The notes below the pieces were generated by a model. That model was not told the DNA's origin, did not search any database, and saw nothing but the letters and a program-made list of their open reading frames with translations. From Palsa-504 sp963705835 (GTDB lineage: Bacteria > Actinomycetota > Actinomycetes > Streptosporangiales > Streptosporangiaceae): 64,000 bases of DNA. The stretch spans positions 1-64,000 of the forward strand of contig CAVPLC010000069.1 of the NCBI GenBank assembly GCA_963705835.1, in the 5' to 3' direction. Of this stretch, positions 1 to 8,824 are shown one piece after another; within the stretch, counting starts at the first letter, position 1, and the number at the start of each line of letters is the position of its first letter. Made by a program: the position numbers and the translations under genes.

Positions 1-1
1 A

Positions 2-508
2 GGGCGTAGCAACGTTCCGATCATCATCGTGACGGCGCGCGGCGCAGAGACCGACCGTGTGCTTGGCCTTGAACTCGGCGCCGATGATTACCTGATGAAA
101 CCGTTCAGCGGGCCGGAACTGGTGGCGCGCATACGGGCCATCCTGCGCCGCTCCCCCTTGATTGCCGCCGACCGCACGGTGCCGGGCGGTCGACACCTGC
201 ATTTTGCCGGTCGGGTACTCGACCTCGCGCGCCGCGAGCTGACCGCTCCCGATGGTTCGGCGGTAGATCTGTCTGCCGCCGAATACGATACCCTCCTGGC
301 GTTTTTGGAACACCCTCAACGTGTACTGGGGCGGGATCAACTGCTGGAGCTGGCGCGTAATCGCCTCGGAGGAGTGTCCGACCGCGCGATCGATGTTCTG
401 GTCAGCCGGCTCCGCCGGAAAATCGAAACCGGGCCCCCAGATCCGCCGATGATCAAGACGGTACGCAGCGCCGGATATATGTTCGTACCCGAAGTCAGCC
501 GATCGTGA
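2..508 (+). CDS. OmpR-family response regulator (5' truncated)
   Basis: Two-component DNA-binding response regulator, cut off by the window start. Reading in from base 2, the visible part begins in the receiver domain (VPIIIVTARG, then the GADDYLMKPF segment with the conserved Lys of the phosphorylation switch). A winged-helix output domain follows (SAAEYDTLLAFLEHP, DVLVSRLRRKIE, IKTVRSAGYMF), typical of the OmpR/PhoB class. The phospho-acceptor Asp would lie upstream of the window. The stop overlaps a GTG that begins the following histidine kinase, the usual operon order. The translation resembles alphaproteobacterial regulators and base use is less GC-extreme than the actinobacterial genes after 2.8 kb. 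Its target genes cannot be told from the sequence. Confidence 0.85.
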   Translation, partial: GRSNVPIIIVTARGAETDRVLGLELGADDYLMKPFSGPELVARIRAILRRSPLIAADRTVPGGRHLHFAGRVLDLARRELTAPDGSAVDLSAAEYDTLLAFLEHPQRVLGRDQLLELARNRLGGVSDRAIDVLVSRLRRKIETGPPDPPMIKTVRSAGYMFVPEVSRS

Positions 509-1848
509 GCCTGCGCCGGCTCTGGCCGCTAAGTTGCTGGTAGGTTCTTTCTGCTGCTGCTCGCCACCGCCCTGCTGGTGTACCTGGGTGGCATTCTGGC
601 GTACGGTCTGCTGGCTCTGGAGGCCGCCGACCGCGGCCGTATCTTGCAGATCGCCGATCGGCTGGACACGGCGATCAGCACCCTTGAGGAGCTGCCGCCC
701 GGCGACCGCGCCGCCACCGCGCACGCGCTCTCTTCGTCGAGCTTTCGCGTCATCTTTAGCCCGACCCCGCTGGTGGATGACGCCAGCAGCGGCGACCTCA
801 ACCTGTCCAGGATCCGCCGCATGTTTGGACACACCACCGAACTCGCCGGCCGCGAAGTCCGCCTCCTCTGGGATGATCATGCACTATCCGGTCCACGAGC
901 ACTGCTTGGCGCAGCGGCATTGGCCGATCATTCCTATGTCATCTTTCTCCAGCCGCCGTCATCCCGACCGCCATTCCCACTACGCCGAGCGTGCTTTTTG
1001 ATGTCTCCTTCATCTTTGTTAGCATCATTATTATCGCGATATTGCTGTTATATAACATTAACGCCCCGCTCCGCCGCCTTGCGGAGGCGGCCGATCGTTA
1101 TGGGCGCGGTCGACCGGTCATTCTGCCAGAGCGTGGGCCGGCGGAGATCGTCCAGGTCGAGCACGCATTCAATACCATGCAGCGCCGCATCGACCATTTG
1201 ATCTCCGATCGGGACGAAGGCGCTCGCCGCTGTCTCGCACGATTTGCGGACGCCTCTCGCGAGGTTGCGGCTGCGCTTTGGATTTCTTGCTGATCGTGCT
1301 TTGCGAGCAGATTGCGAGCGCGATCTTGCCGAGATGGAGGCGATGATCGACGCCACGCTCGCCTATCTGCGGGGTGACGAAGATATCGAGCAGCCGCGGC
1401 CGACGGATGTCGCCGCGATGCTGGCGACCCTCGTCGATGCCGCCGTCGATGGCGGCAAGAAGGCGATGCTTGCGGCTGCGCTCACGCGGTCCTGCGGCTC
1501 CGGCCATTGAACATCAAACGAGCCTTGGCCAATCTGATCGACAATGCCATCAGTTACGGCGGCTGCGCCCGAGTTGCCCTCGATCAGACACCGCAGGGTG
1601 TTAGGATCACCATCGACGATGAAGGGTCCGGAATTCCGGACACCGACATCCCCAGTGTGTTCGAGCCATTCCGTCGGCTGGAAACCTCGCGCAACCGCGG
1701 CACCGGCGGGGTTGGTCTCGGCCTGACGATCGCCCGGCAGGCGATCGAGCGCGAGGGGGGCGAATTTTATTTGCTGAACCGGCCCGAGGGAGGCCTGCGC
1801 TCTGAGGTTTGCCTGCCGGCGGGCAAGCGCCCCTGGCCAGGAGGCTGA
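505..1848 (+). pseudogene. Sensor histidine kinase, broken by frameshifts
   Basis: Partner kinase of the preceding regulator, readable only by joining at least three frames. A first membrane helix and periplasmic sensor segment lie at about 540-960. A second membrane helix (FIFVSIIIIAILLLYNI) and HAMP linker lie at about 990-1200 in another frame. The phospho-acceptor H-box (SHDLRTPLARLRLR, His codon at 1238-1240) follows in a third, and the ATPase N/G boxes (LANLIDNAISYGG, DEGSGIP, GVGLGLTIARQAIE) lie at 1507-1848. All catalytic motifs survive while the frame changes repeatedly. That fits poor sequence quality or recent decay. The initial GTG frame runs into a stop within 40 bases. Confidence 0.8.
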
Positions 1849-2059
1849 GGCGCGGCGGTGACCCATAGTTGTCACGCCGGGGCAGACTATGGGTACCGCG
1901 AAGTGGCGAGCGGAATCAGGACCTACCGGGCGCGTCTCCTCGGTGCCGCGCGCGCGACCACGCTCGAGGCCCGCGACGTGCTGCTGGTGACGAGTTCGAC
2001 CGCCTCTCGCGATCGGCGTGCGACCCTCTAAATGTAAATGGGGTAGCGCGCGGGCCGGG

Positions 2060-2717
2060 GCCGCCGTCCGATGTTTCGCGGCGGCGCGCCGCCCATTGGT
2101 TTAAGCCTTCGACGACGATCGAAAATCCGATCGCTGCGTAGATATAGCCCTTGGCGAACCGGCGCCGTCGGCGATCAACGTCATGCCGATCAACATCAGA
2201 AAGCTGAGCGCCAGCATTTTAACGGTCGGGTGGCGCTCGACAAAATCGGCAAGCGCGCAACCCGCAAGCATGATCGCAACCGCGATCACGATTGCCGCTG
2301 CCATGACCCACAGCCGGCTGGCCATGCCGATCGCGGTGATCACGCTGTCGAGCGAGAACACGACGTTCATCAGCATGATCTGCGACACGGTGGCGGCAAA
2401 GCCGGCCCAGCGCCGCCCCGCGCGGCTCCAGTCTGCTCACCACCTTCGACGGCGCGATGAATTCGCGCGCTCTGTAGAGCAGAAACAGCCCGCCCGCGAT
2501 CAGCACAACATCGCGCAACGAAACCGCATGACCGAACAAGAAGAACAGCGGCCGGGTCAAGCGGATGACCCAGACGATCGCGGCCAGTAGTGCGAGACGC
2601 GTGAGGAGCGCTAACAACAGCCCGATCTGTCGCGCCCGTTTGCGCTGTTCCGCCGGCAAGCGGCGCGCGACAACAGCAAGAAAGACGAAAGATCGTCGAT
2701 GCCGAGCACGATCTCGG
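2060..2717 (-). pseudogene. TerC-family integral membrane protein, truncated and frameshifted
   Basis: TerC/YjbE-type membrane protein, a family linked to metal (often manganese) export or tellurite resistance. On the minus strand the family signature EIVLGIDDL begins at about 2715. It is followed in other frames by RRLPAEQRKRARQIGLLLAL, RDVVLIAGGLFLLYRA, LMNVVFSLDSVITAIGMA and, after another shift near 2165, KGYIYAAIGFSIVVEGLNQW. At least three frameshifts are needed to read it. The N-terminal helix that should precede EIVLGID is missing because the sequence changes character at about 2718. The homology is to proteobacterial members, in keeping with the adjacent two-component genes. Confidence 0.75.
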
Positions 2718-2718
2718 G

Positions 2719-2780
2719 AGCTGATGAGCCGGTACGGGATGGAGCCCGCCTTGATCCAGCTGGAAATGTCGGTGGGCTGA
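2719..2780 (+). pseudogene. Possible 3' end of an actinobacterial gene cut at the junction
   Basis: Just after the TerC homology ends, the plus strand keeps an open frame of about 20 codons ending ...ALIQLEMSVG and a TGA at 2778-2780. Codon use is already like the downstream genes. It may be the last codons of a gene whose body lies beyond the chimeric junction. It is too short to assign to a family and may be chance. Confidence 0.2.
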
Positions 2781-2795
2781 CGTAGGGTCGCAAGT

Positions 2796-3773
2796 ATGCC
2801 GATTACCGCATCGGCCGAGGTTAGCCCGGACAAGCTCGAGGAATACCGGCGCGAGCTGACCGGGTACTGCTACCGGATGCTGGGCTCGGGGTTCGAGGCC
2901 GACGACGCCGTGCAGGAGACCATGCTGCGGGCCTGGCGGGCGGCCGACGGGTTCGAGGGACGGTCGAGCGTGCGGTCCTGGCTGTACCGGATCGCGACCA
3001 ACATCTGCCTGGACATGCTGCGCGGCAGGCAGCGCCGGGCGCTTCCGATGGATCTCGGGCCCGCCTCGCCGCCGGTCGAGGCGCTGTTCGGCGAGTGGCG
3101 CCCGGACGAGGCCTGGCTGTCGCCGATCGCGGACTCGCGGGTGGTGCCCGAGCATGGCGACCCGGCCGACATCGCGGTGGCCAGGGACACGATCAGGCTG
3201 GCGTTCGTCACCGCGCTGCAGCACCTGCCGGCCAGGCAGCGGGCCACGCTGATCCTGTGCGAGGTGCTGCGGATGCCCGCGGCCGAGGCGGCCAGCACGC
3301 TCGGCACCAGCGTGCCCGCGGTCAACAGCGCGCTGCAGCGGGCCCGGGCCACGCTGGCCGCGCTGCCGGAGGACCAGCGTCCCGTCGCGGTCGAGGCGGA
3401 GCAGGCCGACCTGCTGGCCAGGTACGTGGACGCGTTCCAGCGTTACGACCTGGACCAGCTGGTGACGCTGCTGCACGCGGACGCGGTGATGACCATGCCG
3501 CCGTACACCATGTGGCTCAAGGGTGCGGAGAACGTGTGCCGCTGGATGGTCCAGCCGGGGCCGAGCCTGTGCCGGGACTCGATCCTGGTGCCCGCGGGCC
3601 AGGTCAACGGCGTGCAGGCGTGGGGCCAGTACAAGCCGGACCCGGCCGGGGGGCGTGCGCCCTGGGCGCTGCTGGTGCACGAGGCGACGGGCGGGCGGTT
3701 CAGCCGGCTGACGTTCTTCCTGAACCCCGAGCGGATCTTCGCCGAGCTGGGCCTGCCGCCGCGCCTGCCGTGA
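2796..3773 (+). CDS. ECF sigma-70 factor with C-terminal SnoaL-like domain
   Basis: RNA polymerase extracytoplasmic-function sigma factor of 325 aa. Region 2 lies at about residues 15-85 (YCYRMLGSGFEADDAVQETMLRAWR, then SWLYRIATNICLDMLRGR). Region 4 lies at about 140-195 (LPARQRATLILCEVLRMPAAEAA, VNSALQRARATL), the helix-turn-helix that reads the -35 element. Residues ~205-320 form a SnoaL/NTF2-like domain, which in SigJ/SigX5-type sigma factors takes the place of a separate anti-sigma and tunes activity. No anti-sigma gene is adjacent. The ATG at 2796 is the first in-frame start. This is the first clearly actinobacterial gene in the window. Confidence 0.9.
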   Translation: MPITASAEVSPDKLEEYRRELTGYCYRMLGSGFEADDAVQETMLRAWRAADGFEGRSSVRSWLYRIATNICLDMLRGRQRRALPMDLGPASPPVEALFGEWRPDEAWLSPIADSRVVPEHGDPADIAVARDTIRLAFVTALQHLPARQRATLILCEVLRMPAAEAASTLGTSVPAVNSALQRARATLAALPEDQRPVAVEAEQADLLARYVDAFQRYDLDQLVTLLHADAVMTMPPYTMWLKGAENVCRWMVQPGPSLCRDSILVPAGQVNGVQAWGQYKPDPAGGRAPWALLVHEATGGRFSRLTFFLNPERIFAELGLPPRLP

Positions 3774-3797
3774 ACACAGGCGGCATGATTAACCCTT

Positions 3798-5309
3798 GTG
3801 AGCGCTGATCTTTCTGGTGTCGGGCAGCCGGGGTTCGTGTTCCGTTACGGCCTGGGCGGGGCCGAACGGGACGCCAAGGTCGAGGAGATCACGGCCGCGA
3901 TCCGGTCGATGGGACTGCGGACGGTCCGGCTGGTCGTGGTGGACCAGCACGGCGTGCCGCGGGGCAAGATGCTGGCGGCCGAGGCGGCGATCGCGGCGAT
4001 GTCGGACGGGCTCGACTTCTCCGGCGCCATCTACAGCCTGGACACCGGCAACCAGGTGTTCGTGCCCGCCTTCGCTCAAGGCGGCGGCTTCGGCATCGAG
4101 GAGTTCACCGGGTTCCCCGACGTGGTGCTGGTGCCGGACCCGGCCACGTTCCGCGTGCTGCCGTGGGCGGACAGCACCGGCTGGATGCTGTGCGACGTGT
4201 ACTTCGGCAACGGGCAGCCCATGCCGCTGGACGGGCGCGGCCTGCTCCGCAGGGTGCTCGGCGGGCTGGCCGACGCTGGGTACGACCTTCTGGCCGGGAT
4301 CGAGGTCGAGTTCTACATCGTGGTCCGGTCTCCGGAGGTGCTGCTGCCGGAGAACGCCGGGTTCACCCCGCCCCCGCCGCCGGTCAGCGTGTTCGAGCGG
4401 GGCTACCAGTACCTGTCCGAGGTGCGGCTGGACAGCATGGGTCCGGTCTTGGAGGCGGTCCGCGACGCGCTGGACGGGGTCGGCCTGCTGCCGCGGTCGA
4501 TGGAGGACGAGTGGGGGCCCGGGCAGCTCGAGTTCAGCTTCTCTCCTTTGGTCGGCTTGGCGGCCGCTGATGCCGCCGTGCTGTTCCGCTCGGCGGTCAA
4601 GCAGGTCTGCCAGCGGCGGGGGCTGCTGGCCACGTTCATGTGCCGGCCCGCGCTGCCGAACTTCTTCTCCTCCGGCTGGCACCTGCACCAGTCGCTGATT
4701 TCGCGAGCCGATGGCTCGAACGCGTTCGCCTCGCAGTCCGAGGTGCTGTCCGACGTCGGCCGGACGTACGTGGCCGGGCTGCTCGCGCACACGGCGCCGA
4801 TGGCGGTGTTCGCGGCGCCGACCGTCAACGGGTACAAGCGGTTCCGGCCCTACTCGTTCGCCCCGGACCGGGTGAGCTGGGCGGTGGAGAATCGCGGCGC
4901 GCTGGTCCGGGTGCAGGGCTCGCCGGGAGACGCCAGCAGCCACGTGGAGATGCGGCTCGGCGAGCCGGCCGCGAACCCGTACCTGTACCTGGCGGCCAAC
5001 GTCGCGGCCGGGCTCGACGGGATCCTGCGCGGCCTGGAGCCGCCTCCCCCGGTGTCGGCCGACCCGTACGCCGCCGAGGCGCCGATGCTGCCGATGTCGC
5101 TGGCCGAGGCGGTGGCGGCGCTGGACGCCGACGGGTTCTACCGATCGGCGTTCGGGGCCACGCTGGTCGATTACCTGGTGATGATGAAACGCGCCGAGAT
5201 CCGCCGGTACGAGGACGCGCTCGCGGCGGCCGCGGCGGCGGGCTACGGGGGCCTGCCCGGCTCGGACGTCAGCGACTGGGAGATGCGGGAGTACTTCGAG
5301 TTCTTCTGA
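3798..5309 (+). CDS. Glutamine synthetase family protein (gamma-glutamylamide ligase-like)
   Basis: ATP-dependent amide ligase of the glutamine synthetase fold, 503 aa. Residues visible include the metal-binding Glu cluster (GIEVEFYIV near residue 170), a GPGQLEFSFSP segment, WHLHQSL with His295 (GS has HxHxS here), the substrate/ATP loop NGYKRFRPYSFAPDRVSWA with its Arg residues, and the C-terminal NPYLYLAANVAAGLDGI. The HLHQSL and RF-PYSFAP signatures resemble PuuA-like gamma-glutamylpolyamine or related ligases more than housekeeping GlnA. The substrate is probably an amine other than ammonia, but it cannot be fixed from sequence. The GTG start at 3798 has no obvious ribosome-binding site. 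It stands 24 bp after the sigma factor, perhaps in its operon. Confidence 0.85.
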   Translation: MSADLSGVGQPGFVFRYGLGGAERDAKVEEITAAIRSMGLRTVRLVVVDQHGVPRGKMLAAEAAIAAMSDGLDFSGAIYSLDTGNQVFVPAFAQGGGFGIEEFTGFPDVVLVPDPATFRVLPWADSTGWMLCDVYFGNGQPMPLDGRGLLRRVLGGLADAGYDLLAGIEVEFYIVVRSPEVLLPENAGFTPPPPPVSVFERGYQYLSEVRLDSMGPVLEAVRDALDGVGLLPRSMEDEWGPGQLEFSFSPLVGLAAADAAVLFRSAVKQVCQRRGLLATFMCRPALPNFFSSGWHLHQSLISRADGSNAFASQSEVLSDVGRTYVAGLLAHTAPMAVFAAPTVNGYKRFRPYSFAPDRVSWAVENRGALVRVQGSPGDASSHVEMRLGEPAANPYLYLAANVAAGLDGILRGLEPPPPVSADPYAAEAPMLPMSLAEAVAALDADGFYRSAFGATLVDYLVMMKRAEIRRYEDALAAAAAAGYGGLPGSDVSDWEMREYFEFF

Positions 5310-5316
5310 TGCTTTG

Positions 5317-6168
5317 TCACCCGGTGTTTACGGTGTACCAGGTCGCGGGGTCGGCCGGGACGGGCTGGAAGTCGTAGCGGAGGCGGCCGGGGCCGAGGGC
5401 GACCAGGCTGACCGAGGTGGTACCCCACACCCGGCCGTCGGGAAGTTCCCGGCGGACGACGATCGCCGCCGCGTCGGCGTCGGTCAGGCCGTCGCCGCGG
5501 CCGAGGGTGAGCCAGTCGCCCCAGGCGTCCTCGATGGTGGCGGCGGGGTCGCCGGAGGGGCGGTGCGCGGCGAACTTCGGGCCGAAGCGGGCCGCCTTGG
5601 CCCAGGGGTCGGGCATGCCCTCGGGTGGCGTTTGCGCGGCGGTCTCCTGCCCGGCGGCCTTTTGCGCGGCGGCCTTTTGCGCGGCGGGCTTTTGCGCGGC
5701 GGTCCGCGGGTACAGGTGGCCGGCGTTGGTGAGCAGGTGGGTGGCCGGCTGCAGGTCCTCCAGGTCGGCGTTCCTGCCGTCCCAGCTCAGCAGCAGCGCG
5801 GACGACAGGTCGGCGCAGACCAGGAAGAACGGGTCGTAGCTGGCCAGCGCGGCCGGTTCCTTGTGCAGTTCTCGCAGGGCTTCGTGGCCCTGGTCGGCGG
5901 CGCGGAGCGGGAGCTCGCCGCGGGACCTGCGGCGGTCGGCCGGGGCTTCCTGACCCCGGGCGTTCAGGATGCAGCTGACCCGCGGGACGGCGGGGTGCAC
6001 CGCGAGCCAGGTGCCGCCCGCCTGCTCGTCACGCCCGCCGATCAGCGGCGATCCGGGCCAGTGCCGGGCCGGCGGCTGCCACGGGCGGCCGGTGAACTCA
6101 TCACGGAAGCCCATCAGCAGCAACGGCATCGGGTCCGCTGGCGCGAGGCTGATCACGACGGTGCACAC
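5317..6168 (-). CDS. NRDE/TANGO2-family protein
   Basis: Member of the NRDE (TANGO2) family, whose proteins begin Met-Cys-Thr and contain Asn-Arg-Asp-Glu-like motifs. I place the start at the GTG at 6168 so that the protein opens (M)CTVVISLAP, with an AAGG ribosome-binding site upstream in GGATAAGG. The frame stays open further upstream but is not family-like. Visible signatures are LLLMGFRDEF, GGRDEQAGGTWLAV and CILNARG. The biochemical role is unsettled in bacteria; eukaryotic TANGO2 affects lipid/heme handling. A low-complexity AAQK insertion at about residues 155-180 comes from five 15-bp tandem units. It converges on the glutamine-synthetase-like gene, 7 bp apart. Confidence 0.75.
   Translation of the reverse strand: MCTVVISLAPADPMPLLLMGFRDEFTGRPWQPPARHWPGSPLIGGRDEQAGGTWLAVHPAVPRVSCILNARGQEAPADRRRSRGELPLRAADQGHEALRELHKEPAALASYDPFFLVCADLSSALLLSWDGRNADLEDLQPATHLLTNAGHLYPRTAAQKPAAQKAAAQKAAGQETAAQTPPEGMPDPWAKAARFGPKFAAHRPSGDPAATIEDAWGDWLTLGRGDGLTDADAAAIVVRRELPDGRVWGTTSVSLVALGPGRLRYDFQPVPADPATWYTVNTG
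5630..5704 (-). repeat. Five 15-bp tandem units inside the NRDE gene
   Basis: Units of TTTTGCGCGGCGGCC (plus strand) run head to tail. Three are near-identical (5660-5674, 5675-5689, 5690-5704) and two are diverged (5630-5644, 5645-5659). Each adds five residues (about AAQK-A/P) in frame, so copy number can vary without breaking the gene. Confidence 0.85.
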
Positions 6169-6450
6169 GCAACTGACCTTATCCGCGGCCCGGCTGAGCC
6201 GCCTACGGGCGGCCGCGCGCTCGGGCCCGGGCCCGGGCCATACTCCGGGACGGCGATCGCCGACGGCGGTAGCCTCGAAGCCGGGCGAGTGCGCCGGCCC
6301 GAGGCCGAGCTTCGTCAACGACGCGCCGTGGCGGATCGAGGTCGAGCCGGTGCACGCCGACTGGGACAGCCCGTCCGGGCGCGAGGGGTTGTAGGCGCTC
6401 GGGCTGCGGGGCCTGGAGGCTCGGGCTGCGGGGCTCCTGCATCACGAGCC

Positions 6451-8736
6451 TCAGCGCAGGACGACGTTGACGATCTTGCCGGGGACGATGATCAGGCGCG
6501 CGACGTCGTCGCGGGGATAGCCGGGGTGGCGGGCCAGCAGGTCGGTGATCTCGGCCTCGCCGGCCGCGGCTGGCGCCTCGATGGTGAACCGGACCTTGCC
6601 GTTGACCTGGACAGGCAGCGTGACCGTGGTCTCGGCGGCCAGCGCGGGGTCGGGCTGCGGGAACGGCTCGTAGGCCAGGGAGGCCGGGTGGCCCAGCCGC
6701 TGCCACAGTTCCTCGGCGATGTGCGGGGCGAGCGGGGCCACCATGAGCACCAGCGGTTCGGCCAGGGCGCGCGGCACGCGGGGCAGCCGGGCGGCGTGCG
6801 CGGTCAGCTCGATGATCCGCGCGATGGCCGTGTTGAAGCGCAGGGCGGCGAAATCCGCCCGGACCGTGGCGATCGTCTGGTGCAGCAGCCGGGCGGTGGC
6901 TGGGTCCAGGGGGTCGGCGTCGGGCGAGGTCCGCGGGTTGGCGGAGGTCTCGTCCGGCGGCTGGTCCGGCTCGGGCTCGGGCTCGGGCAGCAGCGTCTCG
7001 CCGGTGGCTTCGTCGACGATCAGGCGCCACAGGCGCTGCAGGAAACGGTGCATGCCGATGATGTCGTCGGTGCGCCAGGGGCGGTCGGCGTCCAGCGGGC
7101 CCATCGCCATCTCGTACAGGCGCAGCGTGTCGGCGCCGTAGGAGTCGTACATGTCATCCGGGCTGACACCGTTCTTCAGGCTCTTGCCCATCTTCCCGGC
7201 GCGGCGGGTGACCGGCTGCCCGTGGTACTCCCAGCCGTCCGCCGCCCGCGTCACGTCCGCGGCGGGCACGTACTGGCCGCGGGAATCGGTGAACGCGTCG
7301 GCCAGGATGTATCCCTGGTTGAACAGCCTGCCGAACGGCTCCGGCGTGTCCGTAACGCCGTGATCGTAGAGCACCTTGTGCCAGAACCTGGCGTACAGCA
7401 GGTGCAGCACGGCATGCTCGACGCCGCCGACGTACAGGTCCACGCCTTGCGGCCGCATCCAGTAACGCTCGATGCCCGGATCGACGGGGGCCTTCTCGTC
7501 GAACGGGTCCAGGTAGCGCAGGTAGTACCAGCTGGAGCCGGCCCACTGCGGCATGACGTTGAGCTCGCGCCGGTAGCGCCTCGGGCCCTCGCCCAGGTCC
7601 AGCGTGACCTCGGTCCAGCCGGGGACCCGGGCCAGCGCGGGCACCGGGTCGCTGGCCTCGTCCTGGGGCACCGGCCGGAAGTCGGTCATCTCCGGCAGCG
7701 TCACGGGCAGCATCTGCTCGGGCAGCGCGACCGGGCGGCCCGTCTCGTCGTAGACGATGGGGAACGGCTCGCCCCAGTACCGCTGCCGGGAGAACAGCCA
7801 GTCCCGCAGGCGGTACGGGCCCCCGCTCGGGCCGATCCAGTTCCGCTGCAGGCGCTTGATGTTCTCCGGCCAGTCCACGCCGTCCAGGTCGGCGCGCAGT
7901 CGCTCGGCGAACGCGGTGATGCGCAGCATCCACTGCCGCAGCGGCCTGCGGTAGACCGGGTAGTTGCCCACGGCGCTGCGGCCCTCGTCGGTCACCTCCT
8001 CGTCGGCCAGAACGGTGCCCAGCCCCGGGCACCAGTTGACGATCTCCTCGGCCAGGTAGGCGAGCCGGTGACCGTCGATGACGTCCCGCTGCTCCCCCGC
8101 CGACAGGTCCGCCCAGGCCCGGCCGTCCGGGGTCGCGCGCCGCCCGGTGGCGAACTCGGCGATCAGGTCGCTGACCGGCCGGGCGCGGCCGCGCGGCCTG
8201 GCGGCCTGGTCGTACCAGCTGTTGAATATCCGCAGGAAGATCCACTGGGTCCAGCGGTAATAGGAAGGGTCGCTGGTCAGGATCTCCCGCCTGCGGTCGT
8301 GACCCAGTCCCAGCCGGCGCAGCTGGCGGCGTATCACGGCCGCGTTCTGCTGGACGGTGACGGCCGGATGCTGGCCGGTGTCGATGGCGTACTGCTCGGC
8401 GGGCAGCCCGAACGTGTCGAAACCGAAGGGATGCAGCACATGATGACCGGTCATCCGCAGGTAGCGCCCGTATACGTCGGTGCCGATGTAGCCCACCAGG
8501 TGGCCCACGTGCAGCCCGATGCCGCTGGGGTACGGGAAGAAGTCGAGCAGGTAGAACTTGGGCTGCCCGGACACGCGCGCGAAGCCGGCCGAGAGCGCGG
8601 CACTCTGTCCGTTGGTGGCGAGGCCGTCCGCGGCGGGCGGATTCGGAGACTGGAACGTGCCCTCGCGTTCCCAGCGATCCTGCCAGCGCAGTTCGATCTC
8701 GTTCGCCATCCGCGCGTCGTACCGGAACCCGTCCAT
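6451..8736 (-). CDS. leuS: Leucyl-tRNA synthetase lacking the CP1 editing domain
   Basis: Class I aminoacyl-tRNA synthetase that charges tRNA-Leu, 761 aa from the ATG at 8736, chosen for its GAGGAGG ribosome-binding site. The catalytic core is intact: HIGH-type motif HVGH at residues 76-79 and KMSKS-type KMGKS at 515-519, then the anticodon-binding helical domain and a C-terminal LeuRS tail ending in IIVPGKIVNVVLR. In normal LeuRS about 190 residues of CP1 hydrolytic domain lie between the NWIG-S-G segment and YRLRDW-SRQRYWG. Here the two are directly joined at residues 299-310 (NWIGPSGGPYRLRDWLFSRQ). The enzyme should activate leucine but cannot edit norvaline or isoleucine in cis. It may be a paralog beside a full-length LeuRS elsewhere. 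Confidence 0.9.
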   Translation of the reverse strand: MDGFRYDARMANEIELRWQDRWEREGTFQSPNPPAADGLATNGQSAALSAGFARVSGQPKFYLLDFFPYPSGIGLHVGHLVGYIGTDVYGRYLRMTGHHVLHPFGFDTFGLPAEQYAIDTGQHPAVTVQQNAAVIRRQLRRLGLGHDRRREILTSDPSYYRWTQWIFLRIFNSWYDQAARPRGRARPVSDLIAEFATGRRATPDGRAWADLSAGEQRDVIDGHRLAYLAEEIVNWCPGLGTVLADEEVTDEGRSAVGNYPVYRRPLRQWMLRITAFAERLRADLDGVDWPENIKRLQRNWIGPSGGPYRLRDWLFSRQRYWGEPFPIVYDETGRPVALPEQMLPVTLPEMTDFRPVPQDEASDPVPALARVPGWTEVTLDLGEGPRRYRRELNVMPQWAGSSWYYLRYLDPFDEKAPVDPGIERYWMRPQGVDLYVGGVEHAVLHLLYARFWHKVLYDHGVTDTPEPFGRLFNQGYILADAFTDSRGQYVPAADVTRAADGWEYHGQPVTRRAGKMGKSLKNGVSPDDMYDSYGADTLRLYEMAMGPLDADRPWRTDDIIGMHRFLQRLWRLIVDEATGETLLPEPEPEPDQPPDETSANPRTSPDADPLDPATARLLHQTIATVRADFAALRFNTAIARIIELTAHAARLPRVPRALAEPLVLMVAPLAPHIAEELWQRLGHPASLAYEPFPQPDPALAAETTVTLPVQVNGKVRFTIEAPAAAGEAEITDLLARHPGYPRDDVARLIIVPGKIVNVVLR

Positions 8737-8770
8737 CTGGCCCTCCTCGTACATCGTGCCCTGGGACATG

Positions 8771-8796
8771 AAAAAGCCCCTCACGCGTGAGGGGCT
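8771..8796 (-). terminator. Rho-independent terminator in the leuS leader
   Basis: On the minus strand a perfect 11-bp stem (AGCCCCTCACG with CGTGAGGGGCT, 8775-8796) is followed directly by five T residues, about 35 bp before the leuS start. Placed upstream of the gene and downstream of a leader peptide, it fits an attenuator. It could also simply end the upstream RDD transcript. Confidence 0.75.
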
Positions 8797-8797
8797 G

Positions 8798-8824
8798 CCG
8801 CACTGACCGGTCGCGTCAGTGCGG
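8798..8824 (-). promoter_or_regulatory. Leader hairpin overlapping the leader-peptide stop
   Basis: A perfect 10-bp stem (CCGCACTGAC at 8798-8807 with GTCAGTGCGG at 8815-8824, 7-nt loop) abuts the terminator hairpin. It contains the stop codon of the leader peptide, so a ribosome finishing the peptide would melt it. That is the geometry expected of an attenuation pause hairpin. Confidence 0.6.

Noticed and set aside
1869..2141. 90-codon frame between the histidine kinase and TerC
   Set aside because: No family features, and its end overlaps the TerC C-terminal coding sequence on the other strand.
5314..8790. 1158-codon open frame on the plus strand
   Set aside because: It is the mirror of the NRDE and leuS genes. 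The translation is low-complexity Gly/Arg/Val without family features, a common artefact of high-GC codon use.
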